This document shows positions 1 through 8,540 of a DNA stretch of 35,154 bases, piece after piece. The notes under the pieces were generated by a model. It was given only the letters and a program-made list of their open reading frames with translations. It searched no databases and was not told the DNA's origin. The translations under genes and the position numbers were made by a program. Source of the DNA: Actinomadura sp. BRA 177 (GTDB lineage Bacteria; Actinomycetota; Actinomycetes; Streptosporangiales; Streptosporangiaceae); assembly GCF_013372625.1 (NCBI RefSeq), contig NZ_JABXFD010000164.1:1-35154 (forward strand), given 5' to 3'. Each line of letters opens with the position of its first letter. The stretch's first letter is position 1.

Positions 1-240
1 CTCCGGGCGGGTGGTGGCGGTTCGGTGGGCGGTGGCGGTTCGCTGGGCGAACTCGGCGGCGGCGGTTCGGCGGGCGAACTCGGCGGCCAGGGCGCGGCCC
101 AGGACGTCGTCGTCGGGGCGGTGGCGTTCCAGGTATTCGAGGGCCTCGGCGAGTTCGGCGGTGGTCAGCCGTCGCACCGGTTTGCCGGTCCAGCGCGGGG
201 GGCGGCGGCCGGCGGGCGCCGTGCGCGGTCCTGAGTTCAC
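1..240 (-). CDS. Hypothetical protein, 3' end outside the window (partial)
   Basis: An open leftward frame of 80 codons runs off the left edge, so the C-terminus is missing. The GTG at 240 is preferred because AAAGGG lies about 8 nt upstream; an in-frame ATG at 273 has no ribosome site. The product is Arg/Ala-rich, with a charged helical stretch (TAELAEALEYLERHRPDDD) followed by repeated AAEFARRT / AAEFAQRT segments, suggesting a helical, nucleic-acid-associated or scaffolding protein. I do not recognise a family. It is divergent from the small gene at 326. Confidence 0.5.
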   Translation of the reverse strand, partial: MNSGPRTAPAGRRPPRWTGKPVRRLTTAELAEALEYLERHRPDDDVLGRALAAEFARRTAAAEFAQRTATAHRTATTRPE

Positions 241-325
241 GTGTCCAGCCCTTTCATTTCCGGTGTCGGTCATGCGGCGGCGCGGCGGCGGCGGCCGCAT
301 TCGCCGGGTCGAATAGGATCGCCGC

Positions 326-508
326 GTGCATTGGTGGAGCCAGCAGGCGTGCGACGCGGCCGCGGAGGCGCAGGCCGCCGATCCCTCGCCGGGAAATCTC
401 ATGGCGGCCGCCCAGGTGCAGGCGCTCGTTTCGCTTGCGGAGGCGCTGCACCGCATTGCGGCGACATTGGAAGAGCGGGACGACAACGACACCGTCCGGC
501 CGATATAG
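326..508 (+). CDS. Small hypothetical protein (60 aa)
   Basis: GTG start with a weak AGGAT ribosome site 7 nt upstream. The product begins HWWSQQACDAAAEAQ and has one amphipathic helix (about residues 26-48, AAAQVQALVSLAEALHRIAA) followed by an acidic tail. It has no signal peptide or membrane segment. It is followed by a strong hairpin terminator at 524-562, which supports it being a transcribed unit. Family unknown. Confidence 0.5.
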   Translation: MHWWSQQACDAAAEAQAADPSPGNLMAAAQVQALVSLAEALHRIAATLEERDDNDTVRPI

Positions 509-523
509 GGGCCGTTTCCGCGA

Positions 524-562
524 AAATACCGGTGCGCCCGGAAGGGGGACGCACCGGTATTT
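524..562. terminator. Bidirectional hairpin terminator
   Basis: A perfect 13-bp stem (524-536 with 550-562) with a 13-nt loop; the stem is AAATACCGGTGCG and its complement. The A/T-rich base of the stem gives a short T run in either direction. It separates the rightward gene ending at 508 from the leftward gene ending at 572, so it probably serves both. Confidence 0.7.
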
Positions 563-571
563 CATGAAGTG

Positions 572-1360
572 TCAGACGTCGCTGAACGATTTGCGTTCCG
601 TCCGTCCGTTGCTGCTCGCGGCGAGCCGGGACGTCTTGGTGGGGCGGGTCGGCGCGGGCTCCACGAGGTGGTCGGTGTCGGGCGCCGGGGCGCGCTCCTC
701 GGGCACGGCGGGGCGGGGCTCCTCCCGGGGCCGGTCCCGCAGCCGCCGCGCCGCCTGGCGGAGGGCGCGCTCGCCGACGAGGCGGGTCAGCTCCAGGCCC
801 CAGCAGTCCAGCTTGTCGGCGTCGGTGAGGTCGTCGCGGTGGCTGAGCTCGGCGGCGAGCCCGCCGAGCCGCTGCGCCTCGGCGAGGTCGAACTCGCGCA
901 TGAGGTGGCAGCACAGTTCGGCGAGGGCGGCGTGGTCGCGGTCGAACGACAGCCCGGACAGGTCGTTGTGCGACAGCCTGCTGAGGGCGCGCTTGCGCTC
1001 CAGCTCGCCGTCGGCGATCCGGAGGATGCCGTTCAGGAGGGTGACGGGGCCGGTGCCGGCGGCCCTGCTCTGGGCGGGGGCGAACGACATCCGCAGGACG
1101 GCCGCGGAGCCGAGCCCGGCGGCGATCACCCGGATCACCATGAGGCTCGCCGGGGGCGTGCCGGCGGGCAGCCCGAACGTCCAGCCGGCCGCGATGACCG
1201 CGATCAGCGCGACGATGGACGCGCTGGCGTTGACGAGGACGAACAGCAGGCCGCCCGGCGACAGGAGGGCGGAGACGGGCTTGTCGCGGTAGCGCGCGAC
1301 GAGCTCGGCGAGGCCGATCGCGCCGCCGATCAGGGCGGCGAGAAGCATCTCGATGGTCAT
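572..1360 (-). CDS. Membrane protein of unknown function (262 aa)
   Basis: The N-terminal third contains three predicted membrane segments (about residues 5-22, 33-60 and 70-95), including an MgtC-like-looking LIGGAIGLAELVARY stretch. This is followed by a long soluble region (about 100-262) that is helical and charged, and a Pro/Arg-rich tail. ATG start with GGAAG 5 nt upstream; that site overlaps the stop codon of the 82-aa gene before it, so the two are co-transcribed and probably translationally coupled. I cannot assign a family. The design of a membrane anchor plus a helical cytosolic domain would fit a sensor or effector, but that is inference. Confidence 0.75.
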   Translation of the reverse strand: MTIEMLLAALIGGAIGLAELVARYRDKPVSALLSPGGLLFVLVNASASIVALIAVIAAGWTFGLPAGTPPASLMVIRVIAAGLGSAAVLRMSFAPAQSRAAGTGPVTLLNGILRIADGELERKRALSRLSHNDLSGLSFDRDHAALAELCCHLMREFDLAEAQRLGGLAAELSHRDDLTDADKLDCWGLELTRLVGERALRQAARRLRDRPREEPRPAVPEERAPAPDTDHLVEPAPTRPTKTSRLAASSNGRTERKSFSDV

Positions 1361-1367
1361 GACTTCC

Positions 1368-1616
1368 TTACGCGCTGCGGGCGGTCAGCCGGCCGAACGG
1401 GGACTCCTCGCGGCGGTCGCGGCGGGCGAGCAGGGTGGCCGGACGCTGCCGGGCGGCCAGTTCGGCGCGCTCGACCTCCAGGAACACCAGCAGCCATTCC
1501 GCGGGGCCGGCGGCGAGGCCGGTGTGGGTGCGCAGCGCCTGCTCGCGGGCGCCGAGAAAGGCCAGCAGCCAGCCGGCGGGCCCGGCCGTCCCGGCGGCTC
1601 GAATTCGTGAATACAT
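1368..1616 (-). CDS. Small protein with an internal WLLxFL repeat (82 aa)
   Basis: ATG at 1616 with AAAGG 8 nt upstream; the frame stays open further upstream but without a better start. The protein contains two copies of one motif about 22 residues apart: AGPAGWLLAFLGARE and AGPAEWLLVFLEVER, each predicting a short amphipathic helix. The rest is Arg-rich. It is the first gene of a two-gene operon; its TAA is 7 nt before the ATG of the membrane-protein gene. Family not recognised. Confidence 0.6.
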   Translation of the reverse strand: MYSRIRAAGTAGPAGWLLAFLGAREQALRTHTGLAAGPAEWLLVFLEVERAELAARQRPATLLARRDRREESPFGRLTARSA

Positions 1617-1998
1617 GCGGACGACCTTTGCGCAGGCGGCCCCGTAAGTCGACTTCCGCCGGGTCAAGTTTTCGCGGCGGGGGAAGGATGGCGGACCATT
1701 GCCGTTAGGTCGGGAACGTCCGGTCGGTTCCGCTGATCTCCGGCCTGTTGGGAGGTAATCCCGTGCCGTTTTGGCGCGCCAGGGAATTCCTTTGCGAAAA
1801 ATTCTGGTTCGGTGCCCGGACGTCCGGTGCGGGAAGATCTCTTTTCCTGGAGCGGGCGGCCGGCGAGGCCGCCGGGGAGCCGTGCCGGACGGCCGGGCGA
1901 CACGCCGCGCGACTGTCAGTGCGGTGACAATCACCGGCCGCCGAAACTTTCCGTGCCCGCCTATCGCCGGACGGTCGCCGCGTCCGACCCTGTGGACC
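1617..1998. other. Intergenic region between divergent genes
   Basis: 382 nt between the leftward 82-aa gene and the rightward PucR-like regulator, so it must carry both promoters. The PucR-like frame is open without a convincing start before 1999 (a GTG at 1924 is possible). I see a small CGGACGTCCG palindrome near 1818-1827 but no clear -35/-10 pair, RNA gene or other element. Confidence 0.4.
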
Positions 1999-3228
1999 AT
2001 GAGCCGGAGCAGATCGTCCGCCGCCGCGGACTTCCCGCTGTCCGGGGTTCCGGCGGACGTCGCCGACCCGATGCTGCCGCACCTGGAGGCGGTGGCGGTG
2101 GAGATGGTGGCGGAGATCCAGGGCCTCGTCCCGGAGTACGCGCGCCCGCCGGAGAGCCGCTACGGCCGGCGGATGCGGTGGGCCGTCGAGGAGACCGTCC
2201 GGCAGTTCGTGGACGCGATCGGCCGCCCCGACATGGACTGGAAGAAGGTCACCGGCATCTTCGAGGGCATCGGCGCGTACGAGGCGCGCCAGGGCCGGAG
2301 CCTGGACGGGCTGCAGACGGCGATCCGGGTGAGCGGGCAGGTCGCGTGCCGCCGGTTCATCAAGGACGCGCGCAGGCTCGGCTGGTCGCTGGACACGCTC
2401 GGCAGCTTCACCGAGTCGCTGTTCGTGTTCCTGGAGCGCATCGCGGGCGCGGCCGGGCACGGCTACGCGCGGGCGCAGGGCGAGATCGCGGGCGAGCGCG
2501 AGCGGTTCCGGCGGCGGCTCCGCGACCTGCTGGTGATGGAGCCGCCGGCGAGCGCGGAGGCGATCGGGGAGCTGGCGCGGTCGGCGGGCTGGCCCGTGCC
2601 GCGGACGCTGGCGGCCGTCGCCGTCCGGCCGGAGCCGGACCAGGCGGTCCCGGTGCTGCCGCCGGTGTTCCTCGCCGACTGGGACGCGGCCGAGCCGTAC
2701 CTGATCTGCCCGGACCCGGACGGCCCCGGGCGGGACCGGATGCTCGCCCTCCTCAAGGGCACGCGGTCTGCGGCGATCGGCCCGGCCGTCCCGCTCGTCC
2801 GGGCAGGGCTGTCGCTGCGCTGGGCGCGGCGGGGGCTCGCGCTCGTCGAGCGGGGCGTCCTGCCGGGCAAGGAGCCGCTGCGCTGCCTGGACCATCTGCC
2901 GAGCCTGATCGCGGCGCAGAGCGAGGAGCTGATCGACGTGGCGCTCGGCGGCCGGCTCGCGGCGCTGATGAAGCTGCCGCCGCACCGGCGGGACGCGCTG
3001 TCGCGGACGCTGCTGACCTACATGGAGTGCCGCGACAACGCGGTGGCGGCGGCGGAGCGGCTGCTGGTGCACGAGCAGACCGTCCGGTACCGGATCCGGC
3101 GGCTGGAGGAGACGCTCGGCGGGATGATGCTCGACCCGGACCGGCGCATCGAGCTGCTGCTGCTCCTGCACTATCTGGTCCGCCTCGATCCGGGCGACCG
3201 GCGGCTGTCCCCTGCGGAGGACGCGTGA
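1999..3228 (+). CDS. PucR/CdaR-like transcriptional regulator
   Basis: 409 aa. The C-terminus (about 340-395, ECRDNAVAAAERLLVHEQTV then RYRIRRLEETLG) is the PucR-type helix-turn-helix (HTH_30). The N-terminal about 170 residues are helical and match the usual actinobacterial RsbRD/PucR-like N-terminal region. The middle is the degenerate GGDEF-like regulatory domain typical of CdaR-family proteins. Such proteins are cytoplasmic DNA-binding regulators, often with unknown ligands. ATG at 1999 is preferred although its ribosome site is weak; GTG at 1924 would add 25 residues. It converges on the cutinase gene with a shared terminator. Target genes cannot be read from the sequence. Confidence 0.85.
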   Translation: MSRSRSSAAADFPLSGVPADVADPMLPHLEAVAVEMVAEIQGLVPEYARPPESRYGRRMRWAVEETVRQFVDAIGRPDMDWKKVTGIFEGIGAYEARQGRSLDGLQTAIRVSGQVACRRFIKDARRLGWSLDTLGSFTESLFVFLERIAGAAGHGYARAQGEIAGERERFRRRLRDLLVMEPPASAEAIGELARSAGWPVPRTLAAVAVRPEPDQAVPVLPPVFLADWDAAEPYLICPDPDGPGRDRMLALLKGTRSAAIGPAVPLVRAGLSLRWARRGLALVERGVLPGKEPLRCLDHLPSLIAAQSEELIDVALGGRLAALMKLPPHRRDALSRTLLTYMECRDNAVAAAERLLVHEQTVRYRIRRLEETLGGMMLDPDRRIELLLLLHYLVRLDPGDRRLSPAEDA

Positions 3229-3229
3229 G

Positions 3230-3269
3230 GACGGCGACGATGGCTGGGGCGTCAGCCATCGTCGCCGTC
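3230..3269. terminator. Bidirectional hairpin terminator
   Basis: A perfect 17-bp stem (3230-3246 with 3253-3269) and a 6-nt GGGCGT loop. It starts one base after the regulator stop codon and lies 14 nt beyond the stop of the leftward cutinase gene, so it can end both transcripts. Confidence 0.85.
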
Positions 3270-3283
3270 TGGACCGGCGGTCG

Positions 3284-4192
3284 TCAGCCCGTGGGGCAGG
3301 TGCCCTCGTAGGCGGCGATGTTGTTGTCCGGCGTGGGCTCCGGGCAGAGGAACTTGTCGTAGCGGACGTCATTGTCGACGAACCGCTTCATCCACGCGAT
3401 CGCGTATTTCGCGATGGTCGTATTGGGTGAGTTGAAGGTCATGTGCCCGGCGTTCTTCAGTTCCAGGTACGCCTTTTCGGGCACGCCGGTGAGGCCCGTG
3501 TAGTACGAGTGCGCCATCGAGTCGGCGGGCGCGATGAAGTCGTTGTCCGCGCCCATGACCATGGTCGGGGTCCGGACGTCCTTGAAGTCGTAGTTGAGGT
3601 CCCACGGCGCGAGCGGCACGGCGGCCTGCAGCGACGTCCGCTTCTTCTCCGCCTCCAGCGTCCCGCCGCCGCCCATGGAGTGGCCCATGACGGCGAGGCG
3701 GGACGTGTCGATGCGGTTCTTCACGCTGCTCTTGCCGGTCAGGTAGTCGAGCGCGGCGAGGAGCTGGTCGCCGCGCGCGGCGGGGACGTCGAACAGGCTG
3801 TTGGTCTCCAGCGTCATGACGACGAAGCCCTGGGAGGCGAGGCGCGGCCCGTACCAGTCGATCAGGGCCTGCGGGGAGACGAAGCCGGGCGAGACGGCGA
3901 TCGCGCCGAAGGTGCCCTGGCTGAGGTCGGTCGGCGCGTAGATCGTGCCCTTATTGAAGCCGGATCCGCTGCCGGCCGGGACGTCGATCTTCTCGATGGC
4001 GAACGGGCCCTTCTCCGCCGTGATGCTCGCCTCGGTCGGCGCGGGGCCGCGCTCGTAGGGGTTCGCGGCGAGCTGGACGGCACCGGTCGGACGGGCGGGA
4101 GCGGCGGCGGCCGCGGGAGCCAGGGCGGCGCCCGCGGCCAGCACGGCGGCCGCGGGAAGCACTCTGAACGCATTCGTCAGATGCCTGTTCAT
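3284..4192 (-). CDS. Secreted cutinase / polyester-hydrolase-like alpha/beta hydrolase
   Basis: 302 aa with a Sec-type signal peptide (about 1-32, ending in an Ala-rich stretch). The catalytic triad of the bacterial cutinase/PET-hydrolase family is visible: Ser172 in GHSMGGGG, Asp218 in ADNDFIAP and His250 in NAGHM. Other family marks are the oxyanion segment SPGFVS (aromatic at 104), the substrate-site Trp197 in LAPWD, the signature AWMKRFVDND near 266-275, and a C-terminal Cys283-Cys299 pair that would form the usual disulfide. Family members hydrolyse ester bonds in cutin, triglycerides and synthetic polyesters outside the cell. ATG with GAAGGG 8 nt upstream. The exact substrate is not deducible. 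Confidence 0.93.
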   Translation of the reverse strand: MNRHLTNAFRVLPAAAVLAAGAALAPAAAAAPARPTGAVQLAANPYERGPAPTEASITAEKGPFAIEKIDVPAGSGSGFNKGTIYAPTDLSQGTFGAIAVSPGFVSPQALIDWYGPRLASQGFVVMTLETNSLFDVPAARGDQLLAALDYLTGKSSVKNRIDTSRLAVMGHSMGGGGTLEAEKKRTSLQAAVPLAPWDLNYDFKDVRTPTMVMGADNDFIAPADSMAHSYYTGLTGVPEKAYLELKNAGHMTFNSPNTTIAKYAIAWMKRFVDNDVRYDKFLCPEPTPDNNIAAYEGTCPTG

Positions 4193-4640
4193 CGGGCGTA
4201 CCCTTCACTAGCCAAATCGCGAACGGGGGGATTCGCGATGCGAGAATTGTGGGACGCCCGTCCCGCAATTACTGCTGCGCCGGCGACGCGTTCTCGCCCG
4301 CGGTCTTATAGTCAACTTACAAACGGTTCGTCGACCGACAAACGGACGGAGGGGTCACTCCCCCCGAAGTGACCCCTCTCCCCCCGTTCCGCCGGGCCGG
4401 GTCCCGGGTGCGCTCACAGGACCGGCCGCTCCCCCCGAAGCGGCTCGCACCGGCCGTCCGGCGGATGTGAAGAACGTAGCGAGGGACCCGCGGCCGGATC
4501 GAGGCTTCGGCCGGCGCATGCGACGAGCGGGCGACTGTGTGCGACGAACGGAACACGCTCCGCGTTCATCGCGCATCGCGGGCAGAATGGTCCGTGCACG
4601 GTCGTGCGAGGGATACCGGACGGTTTGGGAGGCACGGACG
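4193..4640. other. Intergenic region between cutinase gene and def
   Basis: 448 nt between two divergent genes. It holds a perfect 11-bp hairpin (listed separately) and, on the minus strand near 4308-4313, a TATAAG that could be a -10 box for the cutinase gene. The def frame is open from 4467 but the good ribosome site is at the downstream ATG. No RNA gene is recognised. Confidence 0.35.
4349..4378. other. Hairpin in a divergent promoter region
   Basis: A perfect 11-bp stem (GAGGGGTCACT at 4349-4359 with its complement at 4368-4378) and an 8-nt loop containing six C. It is not downstream of any gene I can see, so it could be an operator, a leader-RNA structure for def, or the terminator of an unannotated small transcript. 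Confidence 0.45.
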
Positions 4641-5174
4641 ATGGCGGGACGCGTGCGGCCGATCACGCTGGTGGGGACGCCCGTCCTGCACCAGGCGTGC
4701 CGGCCTGTCGATGACTTCGGCGAGGCGTTGCGGGAGCTGGCCGACGACATGTTCGCCAGCATGTACGAGGCGGAGGGCGTCGGCCTCGCCGCGAACCAGA
4801 TCGGCGTTGACCTGCGCGTCTTCGTCTACGACTGCCCCGACGCGGACGGGGAGCGGCGCAAGGGCGTCGTCGTCAACCCCGTCCTGGAACTGCCGGCGTT
4901 GGACGACCGGCGGTTGGACGACGACGAAGAAGGCTGCCTTTCCGTGCCGGGGCCTCATGCGCGCCTGGCACGTCCCGACCGTGCCGTCGTGCACGGCTTC
5001 GACGTCACCGGAACCGAGGTCACGGTAGAGGGGACGGGGTTGCTCGCCCGCTGCCTCCAGCACGAGACAGACCACCTTGAGGGCAGGCTCTACATCGACC
5101 GGCTTTCGGCCAGAGCCCGCAAGAAGGTGCTCAAGGAGTACGAGGCTCTGCGTGCGGAGAGTCAGGCGAGCTAG
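4641..5174 (+). CDS. def: Peptide deformylase
   Basis: 177 aa. It removes the formyl group from the N-terminal methionine of new proteins, using a bound divalent metal. All three family motifs are present: GVGLAANQ (about 46-53), EGCLS with metal ligand Cys99, and HETDH (141-145) with metal ligands His141 and His145 and catalytic Glu142. ATG at 4641 is chosen because GGGAGG lies about 8 nt upstream; the upstream in-frame extension to 4467 lacks family similarity. Its stop codon shares a CTAG tetranucleotide with the stop of the convergent hydrolase gene. Actinomycetes often carry more than one def, so this may not be the only one. Confidence 0.95.
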   Translation: MAGRVRPITLVGTPVLHQACRPVDDFGEALRELADDMFASMYEAEGVGLAANQIGVDLRVFVYDCPDADGERRKGVVVNPVLELPALDDRRLDDDEEGCLSVPGPHARLARPDRAVVHGFDVTGTEVTVEGTGLLARCLQHETDHLEGRLYIDRLSARARKKVLKEYEALRAESQAS

Positions 5175-6757
5175 CCGTCCCACACCGGGAGATGGACGAC
5201 CGACGGGTGGTCCTTATCGCGCAGGATCTCGAAGCGGGTGCGGCGCGACGCGACGGCTTGCCCGGCGGGCTCGCCGGTGCCGTGGTTGCGGGCGAACCTG
5301 GGGAACGCGCCGCCCGCCAGCATGACGCGCAGCCGGTGGCCGCGCAGGAAGCGGTACGCGGTCGGATGCATCTCGATCTCGGCCTTGACCACCCCGTCGG
5401 CCCTGATGCGCAGCATGCCGTCGGTGACGTTGCGGGAGACACCGTCGCGGTCGACGTCGCAGAGGCGGATGAACAGGTCGCCCTGGCCGGTGCTCGTCCG
5501 GACATGGATCGTCGCCGAAACCGGGCCGATCAGGTCGAAGTCGCCGTCCAAGGGTGAACCGGTCAGGACAACCACGTCGTCACGGCGTTCGATCGGTGTG
5601 TTGTCACGCTGACGGCCTTTGCCGGGTGAGAGGAGCGGGCCTCCAACGGTCGGTGTGGGGTCGAGAGGGTCGTAGGTGAACGTGGCGGGCTCCGCGTTAG
5701 GGGGCTCGTCCAAGCGGAGGCTTCGGCCTAGGTAGAGCGGCGTGGGTTTGGTCTCGGGCGGCGGCCACTGGTCGAAATCGAGCCAGCGGTCGGCCTTCTG
5801 CAGATGGAGCCTCACCGGAGCTTGGCGGAGTTGGGCCTTGTCGCCGTTCAAGTGGGCGTTCAGCCAGGACACCTGGTCGGAGACCATCGCGCGGAGGGCT
5901 TTCGTGTCGTGTCCCCATGGGCCGATGGTGATGCGCACCTGGCGCCCGGCCTCGTGCAGGGCGGTGAAGTCGCGTAGCTGGCCGCGCAGGAAGAGGTCCC
6001 ACCAGCCCGTCACCATCGTGGTCGGCGCGGTCGTGTCGGGGACGGCGGCACTGTGGTCGGTCGCCGTCCAGAAGCCGTCGCCCGGTTCGGCATGGGCGGT
6101 GACGTCACGGAGGAACGATTCGGGACGTCCGATGGCCGCCGTGTCCGCTTCCCCTACTGGGAGATGCCGCATCGCCTGTCGGACGCGTCTGTTGTGGAGC
6201 GGTCTTCTCTTCTCCCCCTGCGTGCCCATCAGCGAAGACCAGACGAGCGTGTTGTGAAGGGCGAGCGCACCACCCGGATAGAAGGAACTCACGAATTCGG
6301 ACGCGGTGATGCCGAGGCCCATCGCCTCTAGGGGAGGGTCCGCGTAGGGCGCGAGGGCCCATTCGGTGAAGCCGAGGTAGCTCGCGCCCACCATGGCGAC
6401 CCTGCCGTCACACCATGGCTGGTCGCGAAGCCATTTGAGTGTCGCGAGGCCGTCGTCCTTCTCGTTGTGGAAGGCATGGAACTCGCCGCCGGAGCCGAGC
6501 ACGCCGCGCACGTTCTGAACGACGACCTGGAAGCCGCGCCTTGCGAGGACGCCGGCGTACAGCCGCATCACCGGTTGCCGCTTGCCGTAAGGGGTCCGCA
6601 TCAGCACGGCGGGCATCGGCCCAGCCCCGCGCGGACGGTACAGGTCGGCGATAAGGACGATCCCGTCCGGCATGGGTACGGGCAGGTCTCGCCTGATCTG
6701 GACGTCCAGCGGGGGCGCCTCTGGGAGGCCGAAGAGGCGGTCTACAAGTCGTCCCAT
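5171..6757 (-). CDS. CocE/NonD-family (X-Pro dipeptidyl-peptidase S15) hydrolase
   Basis: 528 aa, the expected length for the family. It has an alpha/beta-hydrolase core with nucleophile Ser126 in GASYLGF, the acid in [10 protein letters not shown] and the base His in IGPWGHD, followed by the C-terminal jelly-roll domain (about 340-528). Members are serine esterases or peptidases (cocaine esterase, glutaryl-7-ACA acylase, X-Pro peptidase); the substrate here is unknown. No signal peptide, so probably cytoplasmic. ATG at 6757 is chosen; a GTG at 6760 is adjacent. It begins 5 nt after the stop of the preceding gene, so the two form an operon. The last 4 nt overlap def. Confidence 0.9.
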   Translation of the reverse strand: MGRLVDRLFGLPEAPPLDVQIRRDLPVPMPDGIVLIADLYRPRGAGPMPAVLMRTPYGKRQPVMRLYAGVLARRGFQVVVQNVRGVLGSGGEFHAFHNEKDDGLATLKWLRDQPWCDGRVAMVGASYLGFTEWALAPYADPPLEAMGLGITASEFVSSFYPGGALALHNTLVWSSLMGTQGEKRRPLHNRRVRQAMRHLPVGEADTAAIGRPESFLRDVTAHAEPGDGFWTATDHSAAVPDTTAPTTMVTGWWDLFLRGQLRDFTALHEAGRQVRITIGPWGHDTKALRAMVSDQVSWLNAHLNGDKAQLRQAPVRLHLQKADRWLDFDQWPPPETKPTPLYLGRSLRLDEPPNAEPATFTYDPLDPTPTVGGPLLSPGKGRQRDNTPIERRDDVVVLTGSPLDGDFDLIGPVSATIHVRTSTGQGDLFIRLCDVDRDGVSRNVTDGMLRIRADGVVKAEIEMHPTAYRFLRGHRLRVMLAGGAFPRFARNHGTGEPAGQAVASRRTRFEILRDKDHPSVVHLPVWDG

Positions 6758-6762
6758 CACGG

Positions 6763-7878
6763 TTATGAGGCTACGAGGCGCTCGTACTCGTAGAGAACAC
6801 CGGCGAACTCGCCCGTCGGCATCTCGCAGGTGTGGCCGGGCAGCCACAGATGCTCCAGCCGGACGGTCTGGACGTCCACCCGCAGGTGGCAGGCGTTCCC
6901 CGTGTGCTCCCAGCCGGGACGCGCCGTCCGGACGACCTCCAGATGGTGGCGGTGGCTCTGCACATCATGGAGCAGAAACGCCGTCAGCACGTGGCGCGGC
7001 CCGTTCACGGCCTTGGCGAACGTCACCGCCGTCGACGCGGCCGCCTCCAGATCGACCCCGGAATCGGCCAGTTCGGGGAAGAGCACCCGAACGTGCCGGA
7101 CGACCCCTTCGATCTCGATCGGCAGGCACGGGAGCCGTAGGACGGAGTCCGGGTCGATGTAGCCGTGCAAACGGACACCGGCGACGACGCCCATCCACGC
7201 TCCTGGGACGGCGCTGATGAAACGGGCTTGAGTCATGGTGTTGCCCAGCTCCGCCATAAGACGCTCTGGGTCGATCCCACGCGGCATGAACGTCTTGGTG
7301 CCGCCGCGTAGGCGCGTACCGGTCTCGTCCAGCACGGCGAGGTCGGCCCAGCACGCGCCTGAGCCGGTCTGCAGAACGCCGTGCGGAAGGCAGTCGTCCG
7401 GGTGCGGGGTGAGGCCGGCCATGTCCTCCAGCATGGCGCGCGGTGACTGGATCAGGCCCCAGCCCTGCGTCCGGTGGGAGACCGAGCCGAGGGCGAGGGA
7501 ACTCGCCATCGGCTCGCCGTTGCGCGGCTTGCCCAGCACGCGCTCAAGGCTGCGGCGGCTCCGCAGCGCGCCGATCTCCTGGAGGTACTCGTCCAGGCAC
7601 TGCCGCAGGACGTCCGGGTCGAGGTCGCAGGACGCCCATCCGCCGACGTCCCGCACGTGGACGGTCGTGCCGTCGAAGTCGAGGCGGTGGTAGCGGTAGA
7701 GCTCCTGCCAGGGGCCGGACGGACCGCCGCCCAGCCGTCCCTGGGCCCGCGCGATCGCGGAGACGTCCTCGCCCAGGTCGTTGATGAGAAAGTCGCGCAG
7801 CGGAGCGTGCAGGGGGTCGGTCTCCACCGCGACCCGCCCGCCGTCGCTGCGGAACCGCACCGGAAGCGATAGCGCCAT
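6763..7878 (-). CDS. Hypothetical protein, 371 aa, two-part architecture
   Basis: I do not recognise this family. The N-terminal about 105 residues (LPVRFRSDGG through CLDEYLQEIGAL) read as a compact alpha/beta domain containing YRYHRLDFDGTTVHVRDVG. The remainder (about 120-371) is a second globular region rich in beta strands, with HRTQGWGLI, a central GGTKTFMPRGIDP and a His-rich LLHDVQSHRHHLEV patch. No signal peptide or membrane helix. ATG start without a clear ribosome site. It sits 59 nt after the PfpI gene and 5 nt before the CocE-type hydrolase, so it is likely co-expressed with the hydrolase. The His patch could bind a metal; that is speculation. Confidence 0.75.
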   Translation of the reverse strand: MALSLPVRFRSDGGRVAVETDPLHAPLRDFLINDLGEDVSAIARAQGRLGGGPSGPWQELYRYHRLDFDGTTVHVRDVGGWASCDLDPDVLRQCLDEYLQEIGALRSRRSLERVLGKPRNGEPMASSLALGSVSHRTQGWGLIQSPRAMLEDMAGLTPHPDDCLPHGVLQTGSGACWADLAVLDETGTRLRGGTKTFMPRGIDPERLMAELGNTMTQARFISAVPGAWMGVVAGVRLHGYIDPDSVLRLPCLPIEIEGVVRHVRVLFPELADSGVDLEAAASTAVTFAKAVNGPRHVLTAFLLHDVQSHRHHLEVVRTARPGWEHTGNACHLRVDVQTVRLEHLWLPGHTCEMPTGEFAGVLYEYERLVAS

Positions 7879-7937
7879 TTGCGTGATTATGCCGATAAGC
7901 GAAGATCATCACTGGTATGGAGGAATGTTCGTTCCGA

Positions 7938-8540
7938 TCACGCGGGTTCGTCGGCCATGTACGGGGGCGCCGGCTCGTACTGGATGTAGCGGCGGACCGC
8001 CCGTGCGTGGTCGCGGCCGTGGAGGCGTCCGACCAGCCAGAGCGCCATGTCGATGCCTGCGGAGACGCCCTGGCTGGTGATGAGGTTGCCGTCCACGACG
8101 TAGCGCACGTCGCGTACGACGGTCACGTCACCGCGTGCTTCTAGGGCGTCCTCCGATGACCAGTGGGTGGCGACCCTTCGTCCCTTGGCGGGGCCTGCGG
8201 CGTGCAGCAGGATCGAGCCGGTGCACACGCTCGTCACCCAATCGACCTGTTCGGCCGTCTTCGCTATCCAGCCCGTGACGGACGGGTTGTGCGGCTGGGT
8301 TTCTCTTGCGCCTCGTCCACCGGGGACTAGGAGGACGTCCAGCTTCGGGTGGTCGTCCAAGGTGTGGTCTGGCACGACCTTCAGCCCCTTGGCGCAGCGC
8401 ACCGGTCCCGACTGTTCGGCGACCAGGAATGCTCTGTCGTCCTGATTTCGCAGCATCGCCGATGCCGTGAACACCTCCCAAGGGCCCACGAAGTCGAGTT
8501 CCTCCGCGTCCTCGAACACCAGCAGCCCGTACGTGGTCAT
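7938..8540 (-). CDS. DJ-1/PfpI family protein (isonitrile-hydratase-like)
   Basis: 200 aa with the class I glutamine-amidotransferase-like fold. The nucleophile elbow has Cys106 in TSVCTGS, the family Asp/Glu region is LDFVGPWEVF (15-24), and the downstream THW and GVSAGIDMAL segments match InhA-type isonitrile hydratases and related proteins. The enzymatic reaction cannot be fixed from sequence. ATG at 8540 lies inside the end of the GlxA-type gene (a 4-nt ATGA overlap), so translation is coupled and the pair may act together, the regulator controlling its own operon. Confidence 0.88.
   Translation of the reverse strand: MTTYGLLVFEDAEELDFVGPWEVFTASAMLRNQDDRAFLVAEQSGPVRCAKGLKVVPDHTLDDHPKLDVLLVPGGRGARETQPHNPSVTGWIAKTAEQVDWVTSVCTGSILLHAAGPAKGRRVATHWSSEDALEARGDVTVVRDVRYVVDGNLITSQGVSAGIDMALWLVGRLHGRDHARAVRRYIQYEPAPPYMADEPA

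Noticed and set aside
1705-3372. A 555-codon leftward open frame
   Set aside because: Antisense to the PucR-like regulator, which has a clear domain layout on the other strand.
4467-4640. N-terminal extension of peptide deformylase
   Set aside because: The extra 58 residues are Arg-rich and unlike the family; the ATG at 4641 has the ribosome site.
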